Shown piece by piece: positions 8,147 to 17,154 of a DNA stretch of 27,393 nt. The position numbers and the translations under genes were made by a program. This DNA is from Bacillota bacterium (GTDB lineage Bacteria; Bacillota; Clostridia; Oscillospirales; Ruminococcaceae), in assembly GCA_023443315.1 (NCBI GenBank), contig JAEZVA010000021.1, forward strand, positions 1-27,393. Direction: 5' to 3'. Each line of letters opens with the position of its first letter. Positions within the stretch are counted from its first letter, which is position 1. The notes under the pieces were generated by a model. The model was not told the DNA's origin. It searched no databases and saw only the letters and a program-made list of their open reading frames with translations.

Positions 8147-8179
8147 TGTGGCATCCCCCTGTTTTAGATTGATTCATCT

Positions 8180-8258
8180 GATATTGTTTTGTGCAATGGG
8201 CAATACTGTTACTGCAACTTTTCTCATTATACGGCAGCAGCATTAGAAATACAATATC
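8180..8258. repeat. Inverted GATATTGT pair flanking the araC promoter
   Basis: GATATTGT at 8180-8187 recurs as its reverse complement ACAATATC at 8251-8258. The second copy overlaps the -35 box of the araC-type promoter, and the first lies in its transcribed leader. A related CAATA is at 8201-8205. Position suggests operator half-sites for the AraC-type protein; an 8-bp match in AT-rich DNA could be chance. Confidence 0.4.
8226..8254 (-). promoter_or_regulatory. Promoter of the araC-type gene
   Basis: Read on the - strand, TTGTAT (8254-8249), a 17-bp spacer and a perfect TATAAT (8231-8226) lie 80 bp before the GTG start. The -35 matches three of six consensus bases, typical for a promoter that needs an activator. 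Confidence 0.6.
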
Positions 8259-8343
8259 TGACGGAGGCTCCTGTTTTTATAAAGTGAAAAAAGATTTGCG
8301 CGAGCAACAATTCATTGATTGTTAAATATTTATTTATTTTACG

Positions 8344-8372
8344 TTGTGTTTTTTCAAGAAATATTATATAAT
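8344..8372 (+). promoter_or_regulatory. Promoter of the decarboxylase gamma/beta operon
   Basis: TTGTGT (8344-8349), a 17-bp spacer and TATAAT (8367-8372). The -35 is weak and the -10 perfect, giving a leader of about 125 nt before the gamma-subunit gene. The layout fits activation by a regulator bound upstream. Confidence 0.55.
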
Positions 8373-8504
8373 AAATCTGATTTCGGTTATTTTCGAACCT
8401 ATAAAGACAATCTGTAAGTTGCTGCATGTTTTGCTTTTATTACCCCGTTTTTTGTTCCTTTCGGGCAGATCCCGTGAAATATAAAATGGTTAAGGAGATA
8501 GGGC

Positions 8505-8855
8505 ATGGAAAAATTTGAATTTGCACTCACTGTAGTGCTGGTCGGAGTAACTATCGTATTTTTGGCGCTCTTGGGGCTCACGCTGATTTTCATTCTGTAC
8601 GGAAAGCTTCTCGGCGGAGTGAAAAGGGATGACAAGGGTTCCCCCTCTAAGGGTGTAAAAGTGCAAAACAACGCGCCCGCGCCCGTTGTGGAGCAGGGTA
8701 TCGGTGACGACGTAATCGCCGCAATCTCAGCCGCGGTAGCCTATATGTTGGGTGGCAGTTCCTCGGGGTTTACCGTTCGTTCGGTTAAGCGTGCCGCACA
8801 GCCGCGCAAAGAATGGCGTATGGCGGGCATACTGCAGAACACACGCCCCTTTTAA
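8505..8855 (+). CDS. Sodium-pump decarboxylase gamma subunit (OadG family)
   Basis: Small membrane subunit that holds together Na+-translocating decarboxylases (oxaloacetate, methylmalonyl-CoA or glutaconyl-CoA type). Of 116 residues, one N-terminal membrane helix spans about 8-33 (VVLVGVTIVFLALLGLTLIF), followed by a charged, Ala/Pro-containing linker. The conserved cytoplasmic tail has DDVIAAISAAVAYMLGG, GFTVRSVKR and WRMAGILQNTRPF, the C-terminal signature of Firmicutes OadG proteins. AAGGAGATAGGGC precedes the ATG. The beta subunit gene follows after 83 bp. No biotin-carrier gene lies between them and no alpha-subunit gene is in the window, so the enzyme's substrate cannot be named. Confidence 0.88.
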   Translation: MEKFEFALTVVLVGVTIVFLALLGLTLIFILYGKLLGGVKRDDKGSPSKGVKVQNNAPAPVVEQGIGDDVIAAISAAVAYMLGGSSSGFTVRSVKRAAQPRKEWRMAGILQNTRPF

Positions 8856-8886
8856 AGTATACGAACTAAAAAATAGAAAACATTGT

Positions 8887-8915
8887 TTTGCAGCCATTCT
8901 GCAAGCAGGTTTTTA
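8887..8915 (+). other. Hairpin plus T-run between gamma and beta subunit genes
   Basis: TTGCAG (8888-8893) and CTGCAA (8899-8904) form a 6-bp stem with a 5-nt loop, and a T5 run starts about five bases later. It is too weak and too far from the T-run for a strong terminator. It might reduce readthrough or set the gamma:beta ratio. Confidence 0.35.
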
Positions 8916-8938
8916 CAACCTTGAAAGGATGACCTAAC

Positions 8939-10093
8939 ATGTTTCAAGCTTTTATTCAAACAATTCAAGATATTTTATTGGCATCTGGGTTTGTAGCCAT
9001 AACATGGCAAAGCGCGCTGATGTTGTTGGTCTCGTTTGTACTTATTTATCTTGCGATTGTGAAGCAATTCGAGCCATTGCTACTTCTACCCATCGCGTTT
9101 GGTATGCTACTGGCAAACCTTCCCCTTGCCGGTCTTGACATCAAGACCGCAGAGGAGCTGGCAAACGGAGCCTCGCGTGGGCTGCTTGACTACCTGTATA
9201 TGGGCGTTAAGCTTGGCATCTATCCGCCACTCATCTTCCTTGGCATCGGCTGTATGACCGACTTTGGTCCCCTGATTGCAAACCCCAAGAGCTTTTTGCT
9301 CGGCGCTGCCGCACAGCTAGGCATCTTTGTGACCTTCTTTGGCGCCATTGCACTGGACTTCACCCCTGCCGAGGCGGGCTCCATCGGCATCATCGGCGGC
9401 GCGGATGGTCCTACCGCCATCTGGCTTACCTCCAAGCTTGCGCCTCATCTGCTCGGCTCCATTGCGGTTGCCGCGTATTCGTATATGGCGCTGGTGCCCA
9501 TTATCCAGCCGCCTATCATGAGATTACTTACCACCAAGAAGGAGCGCGCCGTGGTAATGGAGCAGCTTCGCCCGGTTTCTAAGCTTGAAAAGGTGGTATT
9601 CCCAATCCTCGTTACCGTTGTGGTTGCCCTGTTGCTGCCCGATGCGGCTCCACTGGTGGGCATGCTGATGTTCGGCAACCTGCTTAAGGAAAGCGGTGTG
9701 GTTTCGCGCTTGGTGGATACTGCGCAGAATGCAATGATGAATATCATAACCATCTTCCTTGGTATTTCCGTGGGTGCTACCACCAAAGCATCTACGTTCC
9801 TGTCCCCCGAAACCCTAAAGATTATCGTGCTCGGTTTGGTTGCCTTCTGCATCGGCACAGCCGGCGGCGTGCTGCTTGGCAAGCTGATGTATGTCGTCAC
9901 CAAGGGCAAGGTAAACCCCCTTATCGGTTCTGCTGGCGTTTCGGCGGTTCCCATGGCGGCCCGTGTATCCCAGAAGGTTGGACAGGAGACAAGCCCCTCC
10001 AACTTCCTGCTCATGCACGCAATGGGTCCCAATGTCGCGGGCGTTATCGGTTCGGCGGTTGCGGCGGGTGTACTGCTTAACATCCTAAAATAA
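8939..10093 (+). CDS. Sodium-translocating decarboxylase beta subunit (OadB/GcdB/MmdB family)
   Basis: Polytopic membrane subunit that couples decarboxylation of the carboxybiotin carrier to Na+ export. The product is 384 residues and mostly hydrophobic, with the family's hallmark blocks: GIGCMTDFGPLIANPKS, the ion-site loop GIIGGADGPTAIW (D156 at the position of the essential Asp of K. pneumoniae OadB), the half-helix region NLLKESGVVSRL, and the second repeat MHAMGPNVAGVIGSAVAAG near the C-terminus. The ATG has AAAGGA nine bases upstream. A strong terminator follows, so the operon is only gamma-beta here. Beta subunits of the oxaloacetate, glutaconyl-CoA and methylmalonyl-CoA enzymes are too similar to tell apart by eye. 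Confidence 0.94.
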   Translation: MFQAFIQTIQDILLASGFVAITWQSALMLLVSFVLIYLAIVKQFEPLLLLPIAFGMLLANLPLAGLDIKTAEELANGASRGLLDYLYMGVKLGIYPPLIFLGIGCMTDFGPLIANPKSFLLGAAAQLGIFVTFFGAIALDFTPAEAGSIGIIGGADGPTAIWLTSKLAPHLLGSIAVAAYSYMALVPIIQPPIMRLLTTKKERAVVMEQLRPVSKLEKVVFPILVTVVVALLLPDAAPLVGMLMFGNLLKESGVVSRLVDTAQNAMMNIITIFLGISVGATTKASTFLSPETLKIIVLGLVAFCIGTAGGVLLGKLMYVVTKGKVNPLIGSAGVSAVPMAARVSQKVGQETSPSNFLLMHAMGPNVAGVIGSAVAAGVLLNILK

Positions 10094-10115
10094 ACCCCTA
10101 GCATAACAAAATATC

Positions 10116-10147
10116 GGGCGACTGACGGCGACGTCGGTCGCCCTTTT
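10116..10147 (+). terminator. Intrinsic terminator after the beta subunit gene
   Basis: An 11-bp stem with one G-T pair (10116-10126 with 10133-10143, GGGCGACTGAC/GTCGGTCGCCC), a 6-nt loop and TTTT. It isolates the decarboxylase operon from addBA. Confidence 0.92.
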
Positions 10148-10184
10148 CGTGTGGGGAAAATATATGGGAAACGCCGCGCAGATG

Positions 10185-10193
10185 TGTTACAAT
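10185..10193 (+). promoter_or_regulatory. Extended -10 promoter for addBA
   Basis: TGTTACAAT (10185-10193) is a TGn-extended -10 box with five of six consensus bases. The -35 position holds only TGGGAA, acceptable for an extended -10 promoter. The leader to the addB ATG would be about 40 nt. Confidence 0.55.
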
Positions 10194-10239
10194 AATACTA
10201 ATTTGGCAAGGTGAATGGGCAAGAAAAGGGGGCGACGCA

Positions 10240-13200
10240 ATGCTCAGGTTAGTTCTCGGGCGTTCGGGCAGCGGAAAAACACACCGTATCCGCGCGCTGA
10301 TTTCACAGGCGGCAGAGCAGGGCTACGAAAAGATATACCTGCTGGTGCCCGAGCAGTTTTCGTTTGAGAGCGAACGCGCACTATACAACGAACTGGGCGC
10401 GGAGAAAAGCCTTGCCGTAGAGGTTTTAAGCTTTACCCGTCTGGCAAACCTTGTTTTTCGCGCATACGGTGGGCTGAGCAAGCATTATGTGGACGACTGC
10501 GCACGCCGCATGCTGATGAGCATTGCGCTAGGCGAGCTGCAGGATAGCCTTACCGTGTACAAACGCCACCACGCGGCACCCGCGTTTGTCAAGAATGTAC
10601 TCAGCGTCATTACCGAGTTTAAAAACGCGGCAGTCACACCCGACCTGCTGGCGCAAGCGGGCAGAAGCGCGCAGAGCGAAGCACTGAGCGCTAAAACCGA
10701 TGAGCTTGCACTGATATACGGCGCGTATGAAGCGTTGCTTGCCCGCGGCTATGCCGACCCGCTTGACGACCTGCCTGCCGCAAACCGCCTGCTTGAGCAC
10801 AACAACCTGTTTGCGGGGGCCGCGTTTTTTGTGGATGAGTTTAAGGGCTTTACGGCGGTAGAGCTGCAAACGCTGTCCTATGTGATACGCGGCGCACGGG
10901 ACTGCACCGTCGCGCTGTGCGCCGACTCGCTGTCCGACAAAGAGCAGGGTATGGGGCTGTTCTCGCCCGTTATCTCGGTGGCAAACACGCTGGTGCGCAT
11001 CGCAAAAGAGCAGGGTGTGGCAGTGGCATCCCCAGAGCGGATGGAGCAGCCTCGTCGCTTTGTAAGCAAGGCGCTGCGTGAGGTGGAACGACTTCTGTTT
11101 GACTTTGCCCCGCAGCCCACGCACTGCCCTGCCGACGGGGTACGGGTGTTCAGCGCGCAGGGTCCGTACGAGGAGCTGGAGCTTGTCGGTGCTGAGATTA
11201 ACCGCTTGGTACAGACCAAACACCTGCGCTACCGCGACGTGGTGGTGATTGCGCGGGACATCGCCTCGTACCAGACGGCGCTGGAATCGGTTTTCCCGCG
11301 CTACGGCATCCCGTATTTTTTTGACCTAACGAGAACCATTGAGCACGTGCCGATTATCGCCTATACCCTGTATGCGCTTGAGTGCGCCGCAAACAACCTA
11401 CACACCGACAGCCTGCTCGCCCTGCTAAAAACGGGGCTTGCTGGGCTAGAGCCGATTGATATCGCGAGCCTTGAGAACTATGCCTACGTGTGGGATATCC
11501 GAGGCGTGGCGTGGCGCGGCGTTTTTACCCAGAACCCCCGCGGCTTTGCCGATGAACTGACCGAAGCCGACAAACGGCACCTTGCGCATCTAAACACGCT
11601 GCGCGAGCAGGTTGTTGCTCCCTTGGCAGCGCTGTTGGATGCCATACGCGAGGCAAACGGCGGGCAGGTTGCCCGCGCGCTGTACCGCTATCTGCTCGAC
11701 AGCGGCGCACACAAAGCCGTTACCGAACAGATAGAACTGGCGCGTCACCAGGGCAGGCACAACGACGCGCAGGAACAAGCGCGGGTATGGGACACCTTAA
11801 TGAGCATACTCGACAGCTTTGATGCGGTTTTGGGCGCGCAGGGCATGACGGCGCGTCGGGCGCTGGAGCTGTTGCGTCTAGCGGCAAACGCGTACGATAT
11901 GGGCAGCATCCCGCAGACGCTCGACCAGGTACTGGTCGGCAGTGCGGATCGCATCCGCGCCGAATCCCCCAAGGCGGTGTTTGTTATCGGTGCGGTCGAA
12001 GGGGTGTTTCCGCTGATACCCCAAGGCGGGGGATTGCTCAGCGACAGTGAACGCGAGGCGCTGATTGAGCAGGGTCTGCAGCTTTCCGGCACGCGGGAGC
12101 GTCGCGCGGTGGAGGAACGGTTTATCGCCTACAAGGCACTCACCTCGGGCAGCGACCTGCTTACCGTAAGCTACCCGCGGCAGGGGGTAAAGGGGGACGC
12201 CTTGTACCCCTCGGTCATTGTGCGCAGGCTGACGCAGCTGTTTGATTGCTTGACGGTGCAGGATGCGGCAAGCCTTGGCGAAGAGGCGTACATCGTAAGT
12301 ACCTCCACGGCGCTTTCTGCGGCGGCGCGCCATGCGGGAGAAGACACCCCGTTTGCAGCCACCCTACACGAGATTATTGCAGACAAAAGGCGAAGCGACG
12401 CGTTAACACACGCCAAAACGCCATTTGCAATAGCGGACGGAAGTATTGCAAAAACGCTGTTTGGCGAGGAAGTGGTGCTTTCGCCCACAGGGCTTGAGAC
12501 CTTTTACCGCTGCCGCTTCTCCTACTTTCTGCGCTACGGCATCCGCCTGAAAAAGCGCGAGAGGGCGAAGCTTTCGCCGCTGGAGGCAGGGTCGCTGATT
12601 CACTATGCCTTACAGCAGCTTCTCGCACAGCACAGCGTCGCGCAGTTAAACGACATGACCGCCGCCGTGCGCAGAAAGCTGATTCACGCACTGCTAACCG
12701 ACTACCTAAACACCCACATGGGCGGCAAAGAGGACAAGCCCGCGCGGTTTAACTATCTGTTTGGACGTCTTGCTCTGACGGTGGAGCGGCTGATTGGGCA
12801 GCTGATTGCGGAGCTTTTGCACAGCGAGTTTGTGCCCGACGCGTTTGAGCTACCCATTAAGAAGGGCGAAGAGGTGGAGCCGGTTGCACTGGTTACCCCC
12901 ACGGGTGCCCGCGTAATGGTACAGGGGCAGGTTGACCGCGTAGATGTGATGACCAAGAACGGCAAACGGTATATCCGCGTGGTCGACTACAAGTCGGGGG
13001 CGAAGACGTTTAACCTGTCCGACGTTTACTATGGGCTGAATATGCAGATGCTGCTTTACCTGTTCACCCTAAGCGCAAGCGGACGGTACAAAGGCAGCAT
13101 CGCGGCAGGCGTGCTGTATATGCCGGCGCAAAACCCCGTGGCGGAGGTGCTACGCGACACCGACGAGCGGGAGCTTAGGCAAAAGCAGACCGAGCAGCTG

Positions 13201-13593
13201 CGTATGAATGGTCTTTTAATCGACGACCCCGAGGTGCTGCTGGGTATGGAGAAGGAAGGCCGAGGCGTGTTTATCCCCGCAAAGGTGGTCGAGACCACCG
13301 CCGAGGACGGCACCAAGCAGTACGAGGTTGACAAGCGCTCAAAGGTCGCAAGCCTTGAGAATATGGGCAGACTGCATCGTCATATCAACCGTCTGGTGGA
13401 GGATATGGCAGGCGCGCTGCATGGGGGAGACATCGACGCGGTGCCGGTGCTGGGCACCGATTACACCCCGTGTAAGTATTGCGAGTTTTCGCATGTTTGC
13501 GGTCACGAAGATGGTGACGCGGTCATAGAGATCGAGAACATCCCGAATGAAGCGCTGTTTGCGCGGATGGAGGTGGGGCAGAGTGGCACGTAA
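10240..13593 (+). CDS. addB: Helicase-nuclease AddAB, subunit AddB
   Basis: One half of the AddAB (RecBCD-type) complex that resects double-strand breaks and makes 3' ends for RecA. The product is 1117 residues. The N-terminus has a Walker A motif G7-RSGSGKT, while most other helicase motifs are degenerate, as in AddB proteins. The C-terminal RecB-type nuclease shows GQVDRVD (D899, D902) and VVDYKSG (D916, K918). Four cysteines, C758 (FYRCRFSYF) and C1078-x2-C1081-x5-C1087 (PCKYCEFSHVC), match the Fe-S cluster that pins the nuclease domain in this family. AAAAGGGGG precedes the ATG. Its last 11 bases overlap the start of addA, suggesting translational coupling and equal subunit supply. Confidence 0.96.
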   Translation: MLRLVLGRSGSGKTHRIRALISQAAEQGYEKIYLLVPEQFSFESERALYNELGAEKSLAVEVLSFTRLANLVFRAYGGLSKHYVDDCARRMLMSIALGELQDSLTVYKRHHAAPAFVKNVLSVITEFKNAAVTPDLLAQAGRSAQSEALSAKTDELALIYGAYEALLARGYADPLDDLPAANRLLEHNNLFAGAAFFVDEFKGFTAVELQTLSYVIRGARDCTVALCADSLSDKEQGMGLFSPVISVANTLVRIAKEQGVAVASPERMEQPRRFVSKALREVERLLFDFAPQPTHCPADGVRVFSAQGPYEELELVGAEINRLVQTKHLRYRDVVVIARDIASYQTALESVFPRYGIPYFFDLTRTIEHVPIIAYTLYALECAANNLHTDSLLALLKTGLAGLEPIDIASLENYAYVWDIRGVAWRGVFTQNPRGFADELTEADKRHLAHLNTLREQVVAPLAALLDAIREANGGQVARALYRYLLDSGAHKAVTEQIELARHQGRHNDAQEQARVWDTLMSILDSFDAVLGAQGMTARRALELLRLAANAYDMGSIPQTLDQVLVGSADRIRAESPKAVFVIGAVEGVFPLIPQGGGLLSDSEREALIEQGLQLSGTRERRAVEERFIAYKALTSGSDLLTVSYPRQGVKGDALYPSVIVRRLTQLFDCLTVQDAASLGEEAYIVSTSTALSAAARHAGEDTPFAATLHEIIADKRRSDALTHAKTPFAIADGSIAKTLFGEEVVLSPTGLETFYRCRFSYFLRYGIRLKKRERAKLSPLEAGSLIHYALQQLLAQHSVAQLNDMTAAVRRKLIHALLTDYLNTHMGGKEDKPARFNYLFGRLALTVERLIGQLIAELLHSEFVPDAFELPIKKGEEVEPVALVTPTGARVMVQGQVDRVDVMTKNGKRYIRVVDYKSGAKTFNLSDVYYGLNMQMLLYLFTLSASGRYKGSIAAGVLYMPAQNPVAEVLRDTDERELRQKQTEQLRMNGLLIDDPEVLLGMEKEGRGVFIPAKVVETTAEDGTKQYEVDKRSKVASLENMGRLHRHINRLVEDMAGALHGGDIDAVPVLGTDYTPCKYCEFSHVCGHEDGDAVIEIENIPNEALFARMEVGQSGT

Positions 13594-16500
13594 CTGGACG
13601 CCGGAACAACAAAGCGCAATTACCGCGCGCGGCGGCAGCCTGCTGGTTTCGGCGGCTGCGGGCAGCGGCAAGACGGCGGTGCTCGTCGAGCGCGTGATAC
13701 GGCGCATTGAAGACCCAATGAACCCCGTGCGCGCCGACCGACTGGTGGTCGCCACCTTCTCAAACGCGGCGGCGGCAGAGATACGCGAGCGGGTGGAGGC
13801 TGCGCTCGAAGAACGGCTTGCACAGCGCCCCGACGATCTGGGGCTGCGCCGCCAGCAGATGCTGCTTGCCAAGGCGCACATCGGTACGATTCACGCGTTT
13901 TGCCTTGATTTAATTCGCGCAAACTTTCACGCGCTCTCGGTCCCCTGCGATTCTTCCATCGGGGACGAAAACGAGCTTGCGCAGATGAGATTTGACGCGT
14001 GCGACGAGATTATAGAGGAGGCATACGCCGCGGGCGACGAGGCGTTCTTTGAGCTAGTTGAGCTTGTAAGCGGCTCGCGGGACGACCGCGCCCTTGCCCA
14101 AACGATAGACCGACTGTACGGGTTTGTGCGCTCCCACCCGTTTCCTGAGGAGTGGCTCGCAAAAACTCTTGCCCAGTACGACCCCGAGCGCGCCGTACAT
14201 AAAACGGCATGGGGTGCGCAGATTTTGTCTTACGCTGCGCAGGCACTTAGCCATGCCGTGCGTTCACTTACGTGGGCGGTTACTACGATTATGGCGGACG
14301 AAAGGCTTACAAAGGCGTACCTTGCGGCGTTTTCCGAGGACAAAAGTAATGCCGAAACCCTGTTAAGCCTTGCTGAGAACGAGGATTGGGACGGTCTGTA
14401 CAAGGAGCTACGCAGCTGCGAGTATGCCCGCCTTGGCGCCCTGCGCGGCTTTGAAGACGCATCGCTCAAGGAGAGGCTTACTGCTGTGCGTAAGGGCTAC
14501 AAGGACACCGTTGCCGCACTGCGCGACCGACAGTTTTGCGCTACAGCGGCACAGCACCGCGAGGATATGTGCGACCTGTACCCCAAGGTTGAGGTGCTGT
14601 TTGGGCTGGTCACCAAGTTTTCCTCTCGCTACGACGAGAAAAAACGCGAGCGCGCCCTCCTCGATTTCTCCGACCTTGAGCAGCTTGCCCTGCGCCTGCT
14701 GGTGGAAAAACACGACGGCAAGGCGCTTTCCACGCCCCTTGCGCACACCGTCGCCGAGGGGATAGAGGAGATCTACATCGACGAGTATCAGGACGTCAAC
14801 GAGGCACAGGACGAGATCTTTGGCGCCATCTCCAAGGAGCGGAAGAACCTGTTTATGGTGGGGGATGTCAAGCAGAGCATCTATCGTTTTCGCCAAGCAA
14901 GTCCCGAGCTGTTTTTGCGGTACAAGCATGAATTCGCTCATTATGACGGGGCGACCTATCCCGCACGGATTACGCTCGGGCGCAACTTCCGCAGCCGCAA
15001 GGGCGTGACCGATGCCGTCAACTTCATCTTTCACCAGATTATGAGCCGCGAGGCGGGCGAGATCGATTACAGCGGCGACGAGCTGCTCATCCCCGCCGCG
15101 CAATACCCAGACAGTGCCGGTGCGCAGGCGCATCTGCATCTGATTGACCTTTCGACCGCCGAGGATGATACGGCGGCTGCGCAGCTGGAGGCGCGCCATA
15201 TCGGGCAAACAATCAGAAAGCTGGTCGAGCAGGGGCTACTGGTCACCGACGGGGGGCAACAGCGCGCCGCAACCTACGGCGATTTTGCCGTGTTGCTGCG
15301 CTCGGTTAAAAGCCGCGCGCCGGTGTATGCCAAAGAGCTTGCCGCACTGGGCGTACCCGTCATGGGCGACGCGGGCGGCGATGCGCTCAAGGCGCGGGAG
15401 GTGACGGTACTCGTCTCGCTGCTGCGCGTCGTCGATAATCCGCTTTCTGACATCGACCTTGCCGCCGTGCTTCTGTCGCCAATGTTCCGGTTTAACGCCA
15501 CCGAGCTTTCCGTCATTCGCCTTGCCGCCCCCCGCGAGCCGCTGTACCTTGCGGCGGTGCGGTATGCCGAGCAGGACGAAAAGACACGCGATTGCCTTGC
15601 CGTGCTTTCCACACTGCGCACCGAGTCGGTCACCCTTTCGGTGGACCGACTGATTGAGCGCGCCTATCAGCTGACCGATTATGATCTGCGGGTGCGCGCT
15701 ATGCCAAACGGCGCAAAGCGCACAGCAAACCTTCGCCTCTTGTGCGAATACGCCCACGCCCGCGAGCAGGCGGGCTACGGCGGGCTGTCCGGCTTTGTAG
15801 GGTATCTGTCCCGCATGATGGAACAGGGGCAGACGCTCGGCGAAGCGCCTGCGTTTTACGACACCGACGACACGGTAAAGATTATGAGCATTCACAAGTC
15901 AAAGGGTCTGGAGTTCCCCGTCTGCTTTGTAGCCGACTGTGCAAAGCAGTTTAACCGCAGGGATATGATGCAGCAAAGCTTGTTGCATCCGCGGCTCGGC
16001 TTTTCGTGTAAACGGCGCGAGACCGCCGCACTCAAGCAGTACACCACCGTGCCGCACGAGGCACTGAAGCTTGCCATTATAAAGGGCTCGGTTGCCGAGG
16101 AGATGCGGGTATTGTATGTAGCGCTCACCCGCGCGAAGGAGCACCTCTACATGACCACCGCCGAAAAGAATGCTGAGAAAAAGCTTTCGCGGCTTGGGGT
16201 GACCATTACGGCAGGTGAGACCATCGACCCGTTTGCCGCAATGAGCGCGGCAAGCTTTTCAGACTGGGCTCTTACCGCCGCCCTGCGAAGACCAGAAGCG
16301 GGGCAGCTGCGCGAGAAAGCGGGGCTGGACGACGGCGTGGTGCTTCGTACAGAGGGTGAGGACGCATGGGAGATTGAGATTATTAGCCCCACTGCGCAGC
16401 AGGATGAGCAGATGCAGGAGCAACAAGTCGCTCCGCAGAGGATGAGCGCACCCGACCCAGAGCTGCTGCACAGGCTAAACGATAAGCTTGCGTTTTGCTA

Positions 16501-17119
16501 CCCGTTTTCCTCCAGTGTGAGTATCCCCACCAAGCTTGCGGTGTCCGACCTTGCAAAAAAGACGGGCACGGTGCTGCTTGCAACCCCGTCGTTTGCGCAG
16601 ACCGATGGGCTGACCCCGGCTCAGAAGGGCAACGCACTGCACAAATTTATGCAGTTTGCAGACTATGAAAACGCCAAAAAAGACCCGGCCGCCGAGCTTG
16701 CGCGCATGCGGCAGCTGAGCTTTTTAACCGCAGAGGAGACAGCGGCGGTCGACCGTGGTGCGCTCGCTACGTTCTTTGGCAGCGCCCTTGCTAATCGGAT
16801 GTTTGCGTCGCCCCGTGTTATGCGCGAGCTTAAGTTCATCTCGTCGCTGGGTGCGGAGGAGTTTTTGGGCGACGAAGCCACCGATGCACAGGACGACAGC
16901 GTGATGATACAAGGCGTTGCAGACTGCGTGTTTTATGAGGACGACGCGCTAGTCATAGTCGACTATAAGACCGACCGTGTCAAGGACGCCCAGCAGCTTG
17001 CCGAGCGGTATGCCGCGCAGCTGTATTATTACAGGCGCGCGCTGCAAAACAGCCTAGCACTTCCCGTAAAGCAGTGCATACTATATTCGTTTGCGCTTGG
17101 GTGCGAGGTTGAGGTGTAG
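13583..17119 (+). CDS. addA: Helicase-nuclease AddAB, subunit AddA
   Basis: ATP-driven 3'-5' helicase and nuclease subunit of AddAB. The 1178-residue product carries full superfamily-1 helicase motifs: Walker A AAAGSGKTAVL (K30), motif II IYIDEYQD (D400-E401), motif III VGDVKQSIYRFRQ, motif IV LGRNFRSR, motif V MSIHKSKGLEFPV, and motif VI VLYVALTRAKEHLYM. The C-terminal nuclease has IVDYKTDR (D1127, K1129) and the downstream AAQLYYYRRAL. The frame is open back to 13547, but GTG 13583 is preferred: GGAGGTGGGG lies at 13569-13578, and VARNWTPEQQSAI matches the family start. It ends 35 bp before the stop of a convergent small gene; no clear terminator is visible between them. Confidence 0.96.
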   Translation: MARNWTPEQQSAITARGGSLLVSAAAGSGKTAVLVERVIRRIEDPMNPVRADRLVVATFSNAAAAEIRERVEAALEERLAQRPDDLGLRRQQMLLAKAHIGTIHAFCLDLIRANFHALSVPCDSSIGDENELAQMRFDACDEIIEEAYAAGDEAFFELVELVSGSRDDRALAQTIDRLYGFVRSHPFPEEWLAKTLAQYDPERAVHKTAWGAQILSYAAQALSHAVRSLTWAVTTIMADERLTKAYLAAFSEDKSNAETLLSLAENEDWDGLYKELRSCEYARLGALRGFEDASLKERLTAVRKGYKDTVAALRDRQFCATAAQHREDMCDLYPKVEVLFGLVTKFSSRYDEKKRERALLDFSDLEQLALRLLVEKHDGKALSTPLAHTVAEGIEEIYIDEYQDVNEAQDEIFGAISKERKNLFMVGDVKQSIYRFRQASPELFLRYKHEFAHYDGATYPARITLGRNFRSRKGVTDAVNFIFHQIMSREAGEIDYSGDELLIPAAQYPDSAGAQAHLHLIDLSTAEDDTAAAQLEARHIGQTIRKLVEQGLLVTDGGQQRAATYGDFAVLLRSVKSRAPVYAKELAALGVPVMGDAGGDALKAREVTVLVSLLRVVDNPLSDIDLAAVLLSPMFRFNATELSVIRLAAPREPLYLAAVRYAEQDEKTRDCLAVLSTLRTESVTLSVDRLIERAYQLTDYDLRVRAMPNGAKRTANLRLLCEYAHAREQAGYGGLSGFVGYLSRMMEQGQTLGEAPAFYDTDDTVKIMSIHKSKGLEFPVCFVADCAKQFNRRDMMQQSLLHPRLGFSCKRRETAALKQYTTVPHEALKLAIIKGSVAEEMRVLYVALTRAKEHLYMTTAEKNAEKKLSRLGVTITAGETIDPFAAMSAASFSDWALTAALRRPEAGQLREKAGLDDGVVLRTEGEDAWEIEIISPTAQQDEQMQEQQVAPQRMSAPDPELLHRLNDKLAFCYPFSSSVSIPTKLAVSDLAKKTGTVLLATPSFAQTDGLTPAQKGNALHKFMQFADYENAKKDPAAELARMRQLSFLTAEETAAVDRGALATFFGSALANRMFASPRVMRELKFISSLGAEEFLGDEATDAQDDSVMIQGVADCVFYEDDALVIVDYKTDRVKDAQQLAERYAAQLYYYRRALQNSLALPVKQCILYSFALGCEVEV

Positions 17120-17154
17120 GCGTTTCGGCATATACCGAGCGTATTTGACAAAGA

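Larger units (their letters stand above)
8147..8504. other. Divergent intergenic region between the araC-type gene and the decarboxylase operon
   Basis: This 358-bp gene-free stretch is AT-rich, most strongly at 8290-8400. It holds a - strand promoter at 8226-8254, a + strand promoter at 8344-8372, and an inverted pair of GATATTGT elements. The segment 8400-8490 between the + strand promoter and the Shine-Dalgarno (AAGGAG) shows no further structure that I can support. Confidence 0.7.

Noticed and set aside
7316..8167. Two + strand frames opposite the araC-type gene (7316-7840 and 7841-8167)
   Set aside because: The - strand frame has a full cupin plus double HTH layout with a promoter and Shine-Dalgarno; the + frames have no family features.
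13583..13593. Programmed frameshift joining addB and addA
   Set aside because: The 11-bp overlap comes with its own Shine-Dalgarno and GTG start, there is no slippery heptamer, and both proteins are complete. Ordinary translational coupling explains it.
14408..15208. Long antisense frame (266 codons) opposite addA, and similar ones opposite addB (10528-11223) and the beta subunit gene (9445-10104)
   Set aside because: They lie wholly within genes with clear family motifs, show no recognisable domain and lack convincing ribosome sites. Such frames are expected from the codon bias of GC-rich genes.
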